Shown: piece after piece, positions 28,753-36,969 of the stretch
Layout of the letters: every line of letters starts with the position of its first letter
How positions within the stretch are numbered: the stretch's first letter is position 1
Source of the DNA: Rhodobacter sp.
GTDB lineage: Bacteria > Pseudomonadota > Alphaproteobacteria > Rhodobacterales > Rhodobacteraceae
Reading direction: 5' to 3'
NCBI GenBank assembly: GCA_022824145.1
Contig: JAJEAY010000128.1
Coordinates: forward strand, 1 to 36,969
DNA: 36,969 nucleotides
Translations under genes and position numbers: made by a program
The notes under the pieces: generated by a model
Seen by the model: the letters and a program-made list of their open reading frames with translations, nothing else
Told to the model about the DNA's origin: nothing
Database searches by the model: none

Positions 28753-29619
28753 TCAGGCGTCCAGGTTCTTGCCGACGATGCGCATCAGGAAGATCGCGAC
28801 GATGTTGGCAAGGATGATCGCGTAGACGCCTCCGGCCGAGCCCAGACCGACGTTCTGGCTCTCCAGCACGCGCTGGAAGATGAGGTAGGTCAGCGTCCTG
28901 GTTCCGAACGCGCCGCCAGTGGTCACAAAGATCTCCGCGAATATGGATAGAAGGAAGATCGTCTGGATCAGGATGACGATGGTGATTGCCCGGCTGAGAT
29001 GGGGCAGGATGATGAAGGCAAACCGCTTGAGCGGAGGCGCGCCGTCCATCTCGGCGGCTTCAAGCTGTTCACCGTCAAGCGACTGAATGGCGGTCAGCAG
29101 GATCAGCGTCGCGAACGGCAGCCACTGCCACGAGACAATCAAGACGATCGAGCCTACCGGAACGTCACTGAGCCATTCGACCGGCTGTGCGCCAAAGAAT
29201 TTCCAGAGATGCGCCAGGATCCCGTTCACCGGGTCCATGAACATGTTTTTCCACACAAGCGCCGAGACTGTCGGCATGACAAAGAAAGGGGCGATGACCA
29301 GAATTCGGACAACGCCCTGTCCCCACATCGGCTGGTCAAGCAGCAGTGCAAGCAGGACGCCGAAGACGACCGTGATCAGGAGCACGCCGAGAACGATGAC
29401 AAGAGTTGTCCAGACACTTGGCCAGAAGGCGCTCGACGTGACGAAACGGACGTAGTTGTCAAAGCCGACAAATCCCTGGTCGCCTCCTCGCAGAGGCAGG
29501 TATTTCCGGAACGAGAACCAGAGAGTGGTCAGCAGGGGCACCAGCATCCATCCCAGAAGCAGAACCACTGCGGGCGCCATCATCAGGCGGGCAGCGGATC
29601 GGGAAGCTTTCGTTGCCAT
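28753..29619 (-). CDS. smoF: Polyol ABC transporter, inner-membrane permease
   Basis: A 288-residue MalF-type permease with about six membrane spans. The EAA coupling loop reads EAAEMDGAPPLKRFAFIILP. I place the start at ATG 29619 (MATKASRSAARLMMAPAVV), 7 bases after GGGAGAG; in-frame codons further upstream run back towards the intercistronic hairpin and lack a site. It pairs with SmoG to form the channel. The 120-base gap from smoE, holding a perfect hairpin, is the only large break inside the transporter genes. Confidence 0.92.
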   Translation of the reverse strand: MATKASRSAARLMMAPAVVLLLGWMLVPLLTTLWFSFRKYLPLRGGDQGFVGFDNYVRFVTSSAFWPSVWTTLVIVLGVLLITVVFGVLLALLLDQPMWGQGVVRILVIAPFFVMPTVSALVWKNMFMDPVNGILAHLWKFFGAQPVEWLSDVPVGSIVLIVSWQWLPFATLILLTAIQSLDGEQLEAAEMDGAPPLKRFAFIILPHLSRAITIVILIQTIFLLSIFAEIFVTTGGAFGTRTLTYLIFQRVLESQNVGLGSAGGVYAIILANIVAIFLMRIVGKNLDA

Positions 29620-29692
29620 GGGCATTCTCTCCCTTGATGACGCCTGTTCCACCGTCGCGAAAACATCCCCCAACGATACTGGACCGCAGGTT

Positions 29693-29723
29693 GCAGGGAG
29701 GCGGCGGTCCGCCGCCTCCCTGC
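29693..29723 (-). promoter_or_regulatory. Perfect 31-base hairpin between smoE and smoF
   Basis: GCAGGGAGGCGGCGG, one central base, then its exact reverse complement: a 15-bp-arm palindrome starting 17 bases after the smoE stop. No T-run follows on the transcript strand, so it is probably not a simple terminator. As with malE-malF structures, it may protect smoE mRNA and lower smoF/G/K output. The structure is certain; the role is inferred. Confidence 0.8.
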
Positions 29724-29739
29724 TTGACTGGAAGAAGGT

Positions 29740-31044
29740 TCAGTAGCCTGCCGCTTCCATTTCCTCGGTGGTCAGCGCCTGTGCTTTGGCGAGAGCCTCT
29801 TCCACGGACTGCTGTCCTGCGTAGACCGCCGAAAACTCTTGGCTGACCTGCGAAGCGATTCCCGCGAATTCGGGGATCGCGGCGAACTGGATGCCGACAT
29901 AGGGAACCGGATCCACGGTCGGATTGTTCGGATCAGCCGAAAGGATCGAGTCCAGCGTCATCTGAGCGAACGGCACCTTCTGGTACTCCGGATTCTCGTA
30001 AAGCGAGGTCCGTGCGCCTGGAGGAACGTTGGCCCAGCCTTCGTTCGCGGCCACCAGTTCGATGTATTCCTTCGATGTGGCCCACTCGATGAACTGTTTG
30101 GCGCTGGCTGCCTGTTCCGTGCCAGCCGGGATTGCAAGCGCCCAGGCCCAGAGCCAGTTCGAGCGTTTGCCGAGACCGTTGTCCGGAGCCAGGGCGAAGC
30201 CGACGCTGTCGGCGACGGTCGATTCGTTCGGGTTGGTCACGAAGGATGCCGCGACGGTGGCGTCGATCCACATGCCGCACTTGCCCTGCTGGAAGAGCGA
30301 CAGGTTTTCATTGAAGCCATTTGTCGCATAACCCGGAGGGCCTGCCTCGGTCATCAGGCCGACGAAGAAGTTCAGGGTGTCGGCCCAAGGCTGTGTGTCG
30401 AACTGTGCGTTCCAGTCTTCGTCAAACCAGCGGGCGCCGAACGAGTTGGACATGGCCGTGATGAATGCGCCGCCTTCGCCCCAGCCAGCCTTGCCGCGCA
30501 GGCAGACGCCGTAGATCTCGTTGTCACGGTCGGTCATCGCGACCGCGGCTTCGCGGACGAAATCCCAGGTGGGAGCATCCGGCATTTCAAGTCCGGCGGC
30601 TTCCATCAGGTCGGTACGGTACATGATCATCGAGCTTTCGCCGTAGAACGGTGCCGCATAGAGCGTGCCGTCGTGGCTCAGACCGCCTGCCATCGCCGGC
30701 AGAATGTCGCCGGCATCGTATTCAGCCGACAGATCGTCCAGAGCAACAAGCCATCCGTTGGCGCCCCAGATCGGAGTCTCGTACATGCCGATGGTCATGA
30801 TGTCGAATTGACCGCCTTTGGTGGTGATGTCCGTGGTCACACGCTGCCGCAGAACGTTTTCCTCGAGCGTAACCCATTCCACGCCAATGCCGGTCGCTTC
30901 GGTGAACTGATCCGTATATCCCTGCATCCGGATCATGTCACCGTTGTTCACGGTGGCGATCGTGATGGTGCTGTCCTGCGCGATCGCCGCTGCGGAACAG
31001 AGCGTCAGCGCCGTAGTGACGCCAAGAACGCGATTGAATTGCAT
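29740..31044 (-). CDS. smoE: Polyol ABC transporter, periplasmic binding protein
   Basis: A 434-residue extracellular solute-binding protein (family 1) that captures the polyol in the periplasm. The signal peptide is MQFNRVLGVTTALTLCSAAA with a likely cut after AIA (about residue 22). The mature start is QDSTITIATVNNGDMIRMQG. Family landmarks such as FDIMTIGMYETPIWGANGWL and LYAAPFYGESSMIMYRTDL match SmoE/MtlE-type proteins. The ATG has AGGAGAGG upstream. It is first of the transporter genes, after a promoter-like region at 31082-31110. Confidence 0.93.
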   Translation of the reverse strand: MQFNRVLGVTTALTLCSAAAIAQDSTITIATVNNGDMIRMQGYTDQFTEATGIGVEWVTLEENVLRQRVTTDITTKGGQFDIMTIGMYETPIWGANGWLVALDDLSAEYDAGDILPAMAGGLSHDGTLYAAPFYGESSMIMYRTDLMEAAGLEMPDAPTWDFVREAAVAMTDRDNEIYGVCLRGKAGWGEGGAFITAMSNSFGARWFDEDWNAQFDTQPWADTLNFFVGLMTEAGPPGYATNGFNENLSLFQQGKCGMWIDATVAASFVTNPNESTVADSVGFALAPDNGLGKRSNWLWAWALAIPAGTEQAASAKQFIEWATSKEYIELVAANEGWANVPPGARTSLYENPEYQKVPFAQMTLDSILSADPNNPTVDPVPYVGIQFAAIPEFAGIASQVSQEFSAVYAGQQSVEEALAKAQALTTEEMEAAGY

Positions 31045-31081
31045 CTTTGGTCCTCTCCTGAGTTAAGTCCTTACCGGTGCG

Positions 31082-31110
31082 ACGCTATGGCATTTTGGGC
31101 ATCGCGTCAA
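31082..31110 (-). promoter_or_regulatory. Predicted sigma-70 promoter of the smo operon
   Basis: On the minus strand, TTGACG (31110-31105), a 17-base spacer and TAGCGT (31087-31082) lie about 40 bases before the smoE start. Directly upstream is a very A/T-rich block with a perfect AAAAATTTTT palindrome (31112-31121). This is unlike the GC-rich surroundings and could be an UP element or the operator of the adjacent LacI-type regulator. Confidence 0.55.
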
Positions 31111-31164
31111 CAAAAATTTTTACGCATGTTAATTTAATTTCAAAATTTGTTCCAAATCAAACAC

Positions 31165-32196
31165 TTATGCCGACTGCCGCATAACCAGAGTGCAGTCAAA
31201 GAGCTTGGCCTCCCGCGCGTCCGGCCGCCTGCCTGATTCGATGATGGACAGCAGGCGGTTCAGACTCGTGGTTGCGATCGCGCCGTAATCCTGCGCCGCA
31301 GTGGTCAATGCCGGGCACGTGAAACGGGCAAACGGATGGTCGTCATGTCCTGCGACCCGCAGCGCATGGCCGTGCCCGATTCCTACGCGCAGTTCGTTTT
31401 CATAGGCAGCTGCGAGGAATCCGATAGCCAGACGGTCATTGCTGCAGAGAACCGTATCGGTCGGCAGTTCGCGCGCCTTTATCAGTTTCCCACCCTCTTG
31501 GTATGCGATCGCTTCGAAGTCCCAGCCGGTTCCTTCGGCCGCAAGTATCATCGGCGTCCGCCCGAGCGCGCGCATCGCCAGATCGTATGCCGCACGGCGT
31601 TTGTTGGCGTTTGGGTTCGGCGCAGTACGCATTTCGAAGAATGAAGGCGGCTCGCCGGTTCTGCAGAGATATTCCACGAGCAAACCGACGCTCTGTTCAT
31701 TGTTGGAGCCGAAAAACGCGACTCCAAGCCCCTCGATGTCGCAATCGAAGAGGACTGTCGGTATGTCATCGCAGAACGTCATCATGTCGTCGCGTCGTGA
31801 ACGGCGTCCCAGAGGCGCAAGGAGAACCCCGGCTGGCTTGATCGCCTTTAGGCTCCGCAGGTTTTCGATTTCGCGGTCTGGGTCGCCGTATGAACTGAGG
31901 AGGATGGGATTGAATCCGGCCTGGGCGCACATGGGTTCGAGATTGCGCGCCACTTCGGCGAAGAAGGGATCCGCGAGATATGGCATGATGATGCCTATAT
32001 TGCGCGTCAGTTGGCGGTTCTGGTTTGTTGCGTAGAAATTCGGTACGAAGTCGTAGCGCTCAAGCGCGGCCTCGATTCTGTCGCGGGTCGATTGGCGGAC
32101 ACTCTTCGGGTTGTTGAAGAATTTGGACAAAGTCGGTCTGGATATGCCACTCAACGTGGCAAACTCCTCCATTGTCCTAACCTTCTGCAGCTGCAT
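31165..32196 (-). CDS. LacI-family transcriptional regulator
   Basis: A 343-residue repressor-type protein. The N-terminal helix-turn-helix is at ~9-30 (MEEFATLSGISRPTLSKFFN) and the hinge helix follows around SVRQSTRDRIEAALERYDFVPN. The rest is a periplasmic-binding-like sensor domain starting ARNIGI-like at TRNIGIIMPYLADPFF. GGGAG precedes the ATG by about 8 bases. It lies immediately upstream of and codirectional with smoE, so it is the likely regulator of the polyol genes, responding to a polyol or its phosphate. Possible control of the downstream glycogen genes depends on how far the transcript runs. The ligand is unknown. Confidence 0.88.
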   Translation of the reverse strand: MQLQKVRTMEEFATLSGISRPTLSKFFNNPKSVRQSTRDRIEAALERYDFVPNFYATNQNRQLTRNIGIIMPYLADPFFAEVARNLEPMCAQAGFNPILLSSYGDPDREIENLRSLKAIKPAGVLLAPLGRRSRRDDMMTFCDDIPTVLFDCDIEGLGVAFFGSNNEQSVGLLVEYLCRTGEPPSFFEMRTAPNPNANKRRAAYDLAMRALGRTPMILAAEGTGWDFEAIAYQEGGKLIKARELPTDTVLCSNDRLAIGFLAAAYENELRVGIGHGHALRVAGHDDHPFARFTCPALTTAAQDYGAIATTSLNRLLSIIESGRRPDAREAKLFDCTLVMRQSA

Positions 32197-32261
32197 AAGC
32201 CTGTCTCCCGATTTCCGGCACGTTCATTTCGATTGAAGCAAAAAAATTGTCGCGGGTAAAT

Positions 32262-32291
32262 ATTCTTCCGCGTTTGAACGGCCTGTGTCAA
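32262..32291 (-). promoter_or_regulatory. Predicted promoter of the LacI-family regulator
   Basis: On the minus strand a perfect -35 TTGACA (32291-32286), an 18-base spacer and AAGAAT (32267-32262) lie about 65 bases before the regulator ATG. An A/T-rich tract (ATTTTTTT) follows downstream. Self-regulation is plausible but no shared operator with the smoE promoter is obvious. Confidence 0.5.
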
Positions 32292-32714
32292 CGTCTCCTG
32301 AACGGTTTGTGGCAGGTTCTGGCCTACAGTGCGCCGCGCGGCCGAGTCCGCGTTCCGCATGATCCATGGCCAGATCGGTTTCGGGCATGGACTGTGCGGC
32401 GGCGGGTCTGACGGTGCGCTAAGATGGCGGAACTCCGGCTGCGGCGGCTACGGATTCACACACCGTATCCCAGAAGGATGGGGCAGCATTGCCGGTACGG
32501 CAGCGGCTCAGTCCGGCAACTCGGATACAGCCTGGCTGGCACCGCCATGCCATATATCCGGTTCGGCGGCATTCGGAATTCCATGACTGATGACTGCAGC
32601 GCGGTACGCCAATCATCTATTTGACCCGCCGATCCCGGCGCGGCGTCTGGAGGTCCGGAACGGCTCCGCTTTGGTGCCTGACGCAGACGAGCCCTTCCAA
32701 AATCACGGGTTTGC

Positions 32715-32743
32715 CGCGACAATGCGCCCCAAATGTGCATAAT
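32715..32743 (+). promoter_or_regulatory. petA: Predicted promoter of petABC
   Basis: GCGACA (32715-32720), a 17-base spacer and CATAAT (32738-32743, five of six consensus bases) lie about 115 bases before the petA start. The -35 is weak. Confidence 0.4.
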
Positions 32744-32857
32744 TGTCCGCTGGACGCGCAATCCGTAGGCTTTTAAAGAAGTGCCTGCGAACGGTGCCGG
32801 AACCCGGCGCCCGAGGACAGTATGGCCGATTGCTGGCAGTGGAATGGAGAGACACTC

Positions 32858-33418
32858 GTGTCCCACGCAGAAGACCACGAAGGAACCCGCCGCGACTTTA
32901 TTTATTATGCGACCGCCGGTGCCGGCACAGTCGCTGCCGCTGCCGCTGTATGGCCGTTGATAAACCAGATGAACCCATCTGCCGATGTGCAGGCGCTCAG
33001 TTCAATCCGCGTGGATGTCAGCGGTGTCCTCGAAGGTACGCAGCTGACTGTCAAATGGCGCGGCAAGCCTGTGTTCATCCGGCGGCGCACAGCTGACGAG
33101 ATCGAGGCCGCGCGCGCCACTGCGCTCGACGAGCTTCCCGACCGGGAGGCCCGCAACGCCAATGCCGAGGGCGCCGACGCCGCCGACGAGAACCGTGCGT
33201 TGGACGAATCCGGCGAATGGCTGGTCATGATGGGCGTATGCACCCATCTCGGCTGCGTTCCCCTTGGAGACGGAACCGGAGATTTCGGCGGGTGGTTCTG
33301 TCCCTGTCACGGATCCCATTACGATACGTCCGGCCGCATCCGCAAAGGTCCGGCGCCTGAAAACCTGCCGGTTCCGATGGCGCGGTTCGACGGCGAAACC
33401 ACAATCGTACTCGGTTAA
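32858..33418 (+). CDS. petA: Cytochrome bc1 complex, Rieske iron-sulfur protein
   Basis: A 186-residue [2Fe-2S] subunit that takes electrons from ubiquinol in the bc1 complex. I choose GTG 32858 as start: it has GGAGA 7 bases upstream and gives [20 protein letters not shown], matching Rhodobacter Rieske proteins. An ATG 12 codons earlier adds an unrelated extension. The RRDF twin-arginine motif precedes one membrane anchor (~14-33). Cluster ligands are C128 and H130 in CTHLGC, and C148 and H151 in [10 protein letters not shown]133 and C150 form the disulfide. Length equals the Rhodobacter protein within one residue. petB follows 11 bases later. Confidence 0.97.
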   Translation: MSHAEDHEGTRRDFIYYATAGAGTVAAAAAVWPLINQMNPSADVQALSSIRVDVSGVLEGTQLTVKWRGKPVFIRRRTADEIEAARATALDELPDREARNANAEGADAADENRALDESGEWLVMMGVCTHLGCVPLGDGTGDFGGWFCPCHGSHYDTSGRIRKGPAPENLPVPMARFDGETTIVLG

Positions 33419-33429
33419 CGGAGCCGCGA

Positions 33430-34755
33430 ATGTCTGGAATTCCACACGACATCTATGAGCCAAGCACCCGGGGCGAGAAATGGCTTGAGCGCCGTCTGCC
33501 TGTACTCGGCCTGCTATACGACGTACTGATGATCCCGACGCCGAGGAACCTGAACTGGTGGTGGATATGGGGAATCGTTCTGGCGTTCTGCCTGGCGTTG
33601 CAGATCGTCACAGGCATCGTTCTCGCAATGCACTACACTCCGCATGTCGATCTGGCGTTCGCTAGTGTCGAACATATCATGCGCAACGTGAATGGCGGAC
33701 ACATGATTCGCTATCTGCATATGAACGGTGCTTCGCTGTTTTTCCTCGCCGTATACATCCACATGTTCCGTGGCCTGTATTACGGCTCGTACAAGGAACC
33801 GCGGGAACTGACCTGGATCGTCGGAATGCTCATCTACCTGCTCATGATGGGCACCGCATTCATGGGATACGTATTGCCCTGGGGCCAGATGTCGTTCTGG
33901 GGGGCAACGGTGATCACCGGTCTGTTCGGTGCGATACCCTTTGTCGGCGAACCGATCCAGACCTGGCTTCTGGGCGGCCCGGCTGTCGACAACGCCACGC
34001 TGAACCGCTTCTTCAGCCTGCACTATCTTCTGCCTTTCGCGATCGCGGGGCTTGTGATCGTGCATATCTGGGCCTTCCACACCACGGGCAACAACAATCC
34101 ATCCGGGGTCGAGGTACGAAGGAATTCGAAGGAAGAAGCCGCAAAGGACACGCTTCCGTTCTGGCCCTATTTTGTGATCAAGGATCTTTTCGCGCTGGTT
34201 TTGGTGCTGGCGGTTTTCTTCGCGATCGTCGGTTTTATGCCCAATTACCTGGGCCACCCCGACAACTATATTGAAGCGAATCCGCTCGCCACGCCGGAGC
34301 ATATCGTTCCCGAGTGGTACTTCCTGCCGTTCTACGCGATCCTGCGGGCCTTCACCAGCGACGTCTGGGTCGTGATGCTCGCGGACTGGATCACCGGCGG
34401 CATCATCGATGCCAAGTTCTTCGGTGTTCTGGCCATGTTCGGCGCGATCGCAGTGATGGCGCTGGCGCCTTGGCTGGATACATCGAGCATCCGGTCGGGA
34501 CGGTACCGCCCGATGTTCAAGTGGTGGTTCTGGCTTCTGGCGATCGATTTCGTGGTGTTGATGTGGTGTGGATCCCAGCCTGCCGAGCCGCCGTATTCGA
34601 CTATCGCCCTGATCGGCTCCGCTTACTGGTTCGCCTATTTCCTGGTGATCCTTCCGCTGCTTGGCGTGATCGAGAAACCGATACCGAGGCCGGAGACGAT
34701 AGAGGACGACTTCAAGGCGCATTATGGCGGTTCAGACGCAACGCCGGCTGAGTGA
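33430..34755 (+). CDS. petB: Cytochrome bc1 complex, cytochrome b
   Basis: A 441-residue membrane protein with eight expected spans, the core of quinol oxidation and proton translocation. Haem ligands H97, H111, H198 and H212 are present at the same residue numbers as in Rhodobacter. The Qo-site PEWY motif ([15 protein letters not shown]) is intact. It is longer at the C-terminus than mitochondrial cytochrome b, as usual in Rhodobacterales. Middle gene of petABC. Confidence 0.98.
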   Translation: MSGIPHDIYEPSTRGEKWLERRLPVLGLLYDVLMIPTPRNLNWWWIWGIVLAFCLALQIVTGIVLAMHYTPHVDLAFASVEHIMRNVNGGHMIRYLHMNGASLFFLAVYIHMFRGLYYGSYKEPRELTWIVGMLIYLLMMGTAFMGYVLPWGQMSFWGATVITGLFGAIPFVGEPIQTWLLGGPAVDNATLNRFFSLHYLLPFAIAGLVIVHIWAFHTTGNNNPSGVEVRRNSKEEAAKDTLPFWPYFVIKDLFALVLVLAVFFAIVGFMPNYLGHPDNYIEANPLATPEHIVPEWYFLPFYAILRAFTSDVWVVMLADWITGGIIDAKFFGVLAMFGAIAVMALAPWLDTSSIRSGRYRPMFKWWFWLLAIDFVVLMWCGSQPAEPPYSTIALIGSAYWFAYFLVILPLLGVIEKPIPRPETIEDDFKAHYGGSDATPAE

Positions 34756-34768
34756 AGGGGAACGGAAG

Positions 34769-35572
34769 ATGAATGGCAAACTCACTGCCGCCAGTGCCGC
34801 GGCGCTGGCTGCCGCAACCAGCGCCGCGTTGGCCGCCGGAGGCGCAGGCAGCATACATGACGTCTCGTTTCCGTTCGAGGGGCCTTTCGGTACTTACGAC
34901 CAGTTCCAGCTTCAGCGGGGACTTCAGGTCTATACCGAAACTTGCGCGGTCTGTCATGGTCTGAAGTATGTTCCGCTGAGGACCCTGGGCGATTCCGGCG
35001 GTCCGGATCTTCCGGATGACCAGGTTCGCGCCTATGCCGAGCAGAATTTCGAAGTATTCGATGCTGAGCTGGACGATTTCCGTCCGGCGCTTCCCACCGA
35101 CAGTTTTCCTGCGAATGACAGCGCCGGCGCCCCTGACCTGAGTGTGATGGCGAAGGCCCGCGCAGGTTTCCATGGACCTTACGGACTGGGACTCAACCAG
35201 TTTTTCCGAGGCATGGGCGGCCCGGAATACATCGCGTCCGTCCTTACGGGCTACACTGGCGAGGAAAAGGAAGAGGCGGGTTCCATACTGTATGAAAACA
35301 CCGCATTCCCGGGCGGCTGGATTTCCATGCCCCCGCCACTCGAGGACGGTCTGGTCGAATACCAGGACGGCCATGACAGTTCGCTGCATCATATGGCAGA
35401 GGATGTGTCGGCCTTCCTGATGTGGGCCGCCGAACCGAAGCTGGCGGCGCGCAAACATACGGGTTTTCTGGGCGTTGTGTTTCTTGCGTTGCTGTCGGTG
35501 CTTATGTACCTGACGAACAAGAAGCTATGGGCGCCTGTCAAAAAAGGATCGAGGCGGCAGGCCGCCGACTGA
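34769..35572 (+). CDS. petC: Cytochrome bc1 complex, cytochrome c1
   Basis: A 267-residue periplasmic haem protein anchored by one C-terminal span ([17 protein letters not shown]). The start is ATG 34769 after GGGGAACGGAAG; an upstream ATG at 34724 would overlap petB and spoil the signal peptide. The signal peptide is alanine-rich, ending near residue 23-27. The haem attachment site is CAVCH (C59, C62, H63). The axial methionine is in [13 protein letters not shown]. It passes electrons from the Rieske protein to soluble cytochrome c. It ends about 80 bases before the thiQ relic, which faces it. Confidence 0.97.
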   Translation: MNGKLTAASAAALAAATSAALAAGGAGSIHDVSFPFEGPFGTYDQFQLQRGLQVYTETCAVCHGLKYVPLRTLGDSGGPDLPDDQVRAYAEQNFEVFDAELDDFRPALPTDSFPANDSAGAPDLSVMAKARAGFHGPYGLGLNQFFRGMGGPEYIASVLTGYTGEEKEEAGSILYENTAFPGGWISMPPPLEDGLVEYQDGHDSSLHHMAEDVSAFLMWAAEPKLAARKHTGFLGVVFLALLSVLMYLTNKKLWAPVKKGSRRQAAD

Positions 35573-35653
35573 CCTATCTCCAGCGCTGGCGCCGGGAAGA
35601 TTCCGCCCTGGTTCCGGAGAGGATCGAGCGGCTGTCTGTCCGGTGGAGGACGG

Positions 35654-36187
35654 TCAGGGCCGAGGGCCATCCGCGAGACAGGCTCGAAGCGAATCAGGAG
35701 GATCGGCAAGCAGTTCGGCGGTGTCGCGCGGCGGATTCACTTCGCTGTCAGCCACAAGAACGGTCAGCCCGCCAAGGCGCAGTGTATCATCCGGAGAACG
35801 GGTCACCATTAGAACGGTCGCGCCGATGTCTTCAGCGAGATCCTTGACCAGATCCAGCATTTCCATTTTTCAGTCTTGGACCGAGAGCGGCGAAGGGTTC
35901 ATCAAGCAGCATCAGCGGACGGACACGCAGCAGAGTCGGTTCCAGTACGACCCGGCTCTGCTGGCCACTTGACAGGGCCGCTGGTTTGCGGCTGCCCATT
36001 CCGGCAAACCCGACCCGCGCCAGGCTGGCGGCGACCTGGATTGGCTCTTCGGAAAAAGAAGAAGCGAAGGCCTGAGGCCGAGCCCTACATTCTGTTTGGT
36101 TGTGAGATGGGGGAACAGATTCTGGTTCTGGAAGACCATTGAAAGTGGACGGCCGGCAGTGTTGACGGCTGCATAGAACGGCTGCAT
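35654..36187 (-). pseudogene. thiQ: Decayed thiamine ABC transporter ATPase (ThiQ-like)
   Basis: On the minus strand three frames in succession spell a ThiQ-type ATPase. Frame one (36187 to ~36055) gives AGRPLSMVFQNQNLFPHLTT and NVGLGL, the Q-loop region. Frame two (~36060 to ~35880) gives VAASLARVGFAGMGSRKPAA, then the signature SSGQQSR and Walker B LMLLDEPFAALGP. Frame three (35866 to 35654) gives EMLDLVKDLA, GATVLMVT and LGGLTVLVA to the end. At least two frameshifts are therefore needed. The Walker A region before the Q-loop is absent, the first signature glycine is serine, and the switch histidine (VTHD) is arginine (VTRS). It cannot make a working ATPase. The 5' end abuts repeated DNA at ~36190, probably a deletion junction. 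Confidence 0.85.
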
Positions 36188-36415
36188 TCCGGCGGTTCGC
36201 CGCGCTTTTTCGGAATCGTTTCCTTTCCCATGGTACGGTTCCTTTTGTGAGGTTCCTGTCGTGAGGCCATTGCCGCGCGTGCCGTCCGGCGGCTCGGATT
36301 CAGTCGTTCCGCGGTATCGGACGGTTCGCGCCTGAGGCGTGTCTCCCGCATCGACCGCGGGTGCGCGGCGGCTTCGCCGGAATCGTTTTCCTTCCCCATC
36401 GTCGGATCCTGTCGT
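36186..36415. repeat. Imperfect direct repeat, two copies about 160 bases apart
   Basis: Copy 1 (~36186-36262) and copy 2 (~36361-36415) share CGGAATCGTT-(T/TT)CC-TT(T)CCC-CAT cores (36211-36231 and 36378-36399) and a GG(T/A)TCCTGTCGT block (36251-36262 and 36404-36415), with small insertions between. On the minus strand both read as an ATG-GGN-AAG-GAA start (MGKE), in different frames. They look like an old tandem duplication or end repeats of a decayed element; no gene is supported. Confidence 0.5.
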
Positions 36416-36540
36416 CCGTGCCCTGGGCAGTGGTTTTGCCGCGGCGTCGGCCGGATGTTAGGACGACATCAAAGGAAAGAGCGGTGCGGCGCCGGGCAAA
36501 GTTTGGCAAAACGCCCCGGCGCCGCACCCGGACGAGCCGG

Positions 36541-36816
36541 CCGCGACGGGACCGCCACCTGATGGCGGTGAACTCCGGGAACTGGGTGTTCCCATGGGCT
36601 GTCCGGAAGAACCTTGCGTCCTCGGCGCTGGCTATGGCGGCGCGCCGTCTCGCGGACGACCGGGAGCGCCTCCACGGCTGGCACCCTGTGCCGGTCGGGA
36701 TCTTCGTGGACGGGACGCGGTTCAGGGCCCTGTGCTGCTGGGCAGCGAACTGGAAGCGGATCGGGGAGACCGGACGACGCGTCCCGCAGTATGATCTAGC
36801 GCGACAATCAAGATGA
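36541..36816 (+). pseudogene. Fragment of a DUF4338 (DruA-like) protein
   Basis: Plus-strand translation contains NLASSALAMAARRLADD, GWHPVPVGIFVDGTRF and WAANWKRIGETGRR. These correspond to the core of the DUF4338 family: NLAS-x-L-x5-RRL, a YGYRP-like block, ETFVD-x-x-RF and the (R)AANW-x-x-(V/I)G-x-T motif. The family is found in transposon-linked genes and in Druantia DruA. Here the expected ETFVD is GIFVD and GTCYRAANW is ALCCWAANW. The frame stops at 36816 soon after the ANW motif, and the region upstream of ~36541 is basic low-complexity sequence. It is a broken or partial copy. Family membership is recalled from motif memory; I cannot tell transposon cargo from defence origin. Confidence 0.6.
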
Positions 36817-36969
36817 GAGTCTCGATCGAGGGGGCTGACCTTCCGGACGGTTCGATCGGGCATGCGCCGCCGTGGCGCCGCGCCTGAGCCGTTGCGGCGG
36901 ATGGAGGCCAACGCAATGCGCCAACGACGACCGGTCGGCGGAGCGGATCGCGCCCGTCGCCCGATTCGA
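36817..36969. other. Right-edge sequence, nothing supported
   Basis: A short stretch after the DUF4338 fragment with no frame longer than about 25 codons that looks coding on the plus strand. Minus-strand frames here resemble nothing known. Confidence 0.4.

Larger units (their letters stand above)
32197..32857. other. Divergent intergenic region, regulator / petA
   Basis: This region of 661 bases has no gene I can support. The regulator promoter lies at its left end and a petA promoter at its right. Between about 32340 and 32700 both strands have short open frames of no recognisable product and biased composition. Only weak inverted repeats (for example CGCCG-N4-CGGCG near 32628) are seen. 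It is long for a promoter region and might be the residue of a lost gene. Confidence 0.5.

Noticed and set aside
29839-31137. Long plus-strand open frame (432 codons) opposite smoE
   Set aside because: It is antisense to a clear binding-protein gene with signal peptide and resembles nothing known.
32329-32624. Short genes between the LacI-type regulator and petA
   Set aside because: Frames on both strands are short, lack ribosome sites and have no recognisable sequence.
33514-34722. Long minus-strand open frame (402 codons) opposite petB
   Set aside because: It is antisense to cytochrome b, whose haem ligands and motifs are all intact; the product is highly charged and unlike any protein family.
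36300-36911. Minus-strand open frame of 203 codons at the right end
   Set aside because: It is very arginine-rich, without domains, and opposite the DUF4338 fragment, whose motifs are readable on the plus strand.

Overview
The window looks like a chromosomal piece of an alphaproteobacterium, most likely Rhodobacterales. Three things point there. The cytochrome bc1 operon (petABC) is of the Rhodobacter type, with cytochrome b haem ligands at H97, H111, H198 and H212 and a short 186-residue Rieske protein. The polyol operon has the smoEFG-K-(S)-mtlK layout known from Rhodobacter. The glycogen genes run glgP-B-C-A-X-malQ-pgm-pgi in one block. Base composition is moderately GC-rich throughout.

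Layout. 1-257 (-): 5' end of an AAA-ATPase-like gene cut by the window edge. 744-6430 (-): an operon for a tripartite tricarboxylate transporter, reading tctC, a fused tctA-tctB, prpF, a small unknown gene and a D-2-hydroxyacid dehydrogenase. It is divergent from a two-component pair, tctD-tctE (6559-8904, +). 9225-32196 (-): about 23 kb read in one direction. It starts with a LacI-family regulator, then a polyol ABC transporter (smoEFGK), a decayed sorbitol dehydrogenase (smoS), mannitol 2-dehydrogenase and a fructokinase-like kinase. It continues into glgP, glgB, glgC, glgA, glgX, malQ, pgm and pgi. 32858-35572 (+): petABC. 35654-36969: decayed DNA, with a frameshifted thiQ remnant, an imperfect direct repeat and a broken DUF4338 (DruA-like) fragment.

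How the parts work together. Mannitol is imported by SmoEFGK, oxidised to fructose by MtlK and phosphorylated by the PfkB-family kinase. Pgi and Pgm convert fructose-6-P through glucose-6-P to glucose-1-P, and GlgC/A/B store it as glycogen. GlgP/GlgX/MalQ release it again. The block therefore encodes a near-continuous route from an external sugar alcohol to a carbon store. The tct module probably imports and processes a tricarboxylate or related acid under TctDE control; its substrate cannot be read from sequence.

Most of the window is recognisable metabolism. The least expected observations are the smoS relic between smoK and mtlK, a perfect GC-rich hairpin directly after each of the two transporter binding-protein genes, the thiQ relic after petC, and the tricarboxylate cluster of unknown substrate. 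I saw no tRNA, rRNA, CRISPR array or intact insertion sequence.
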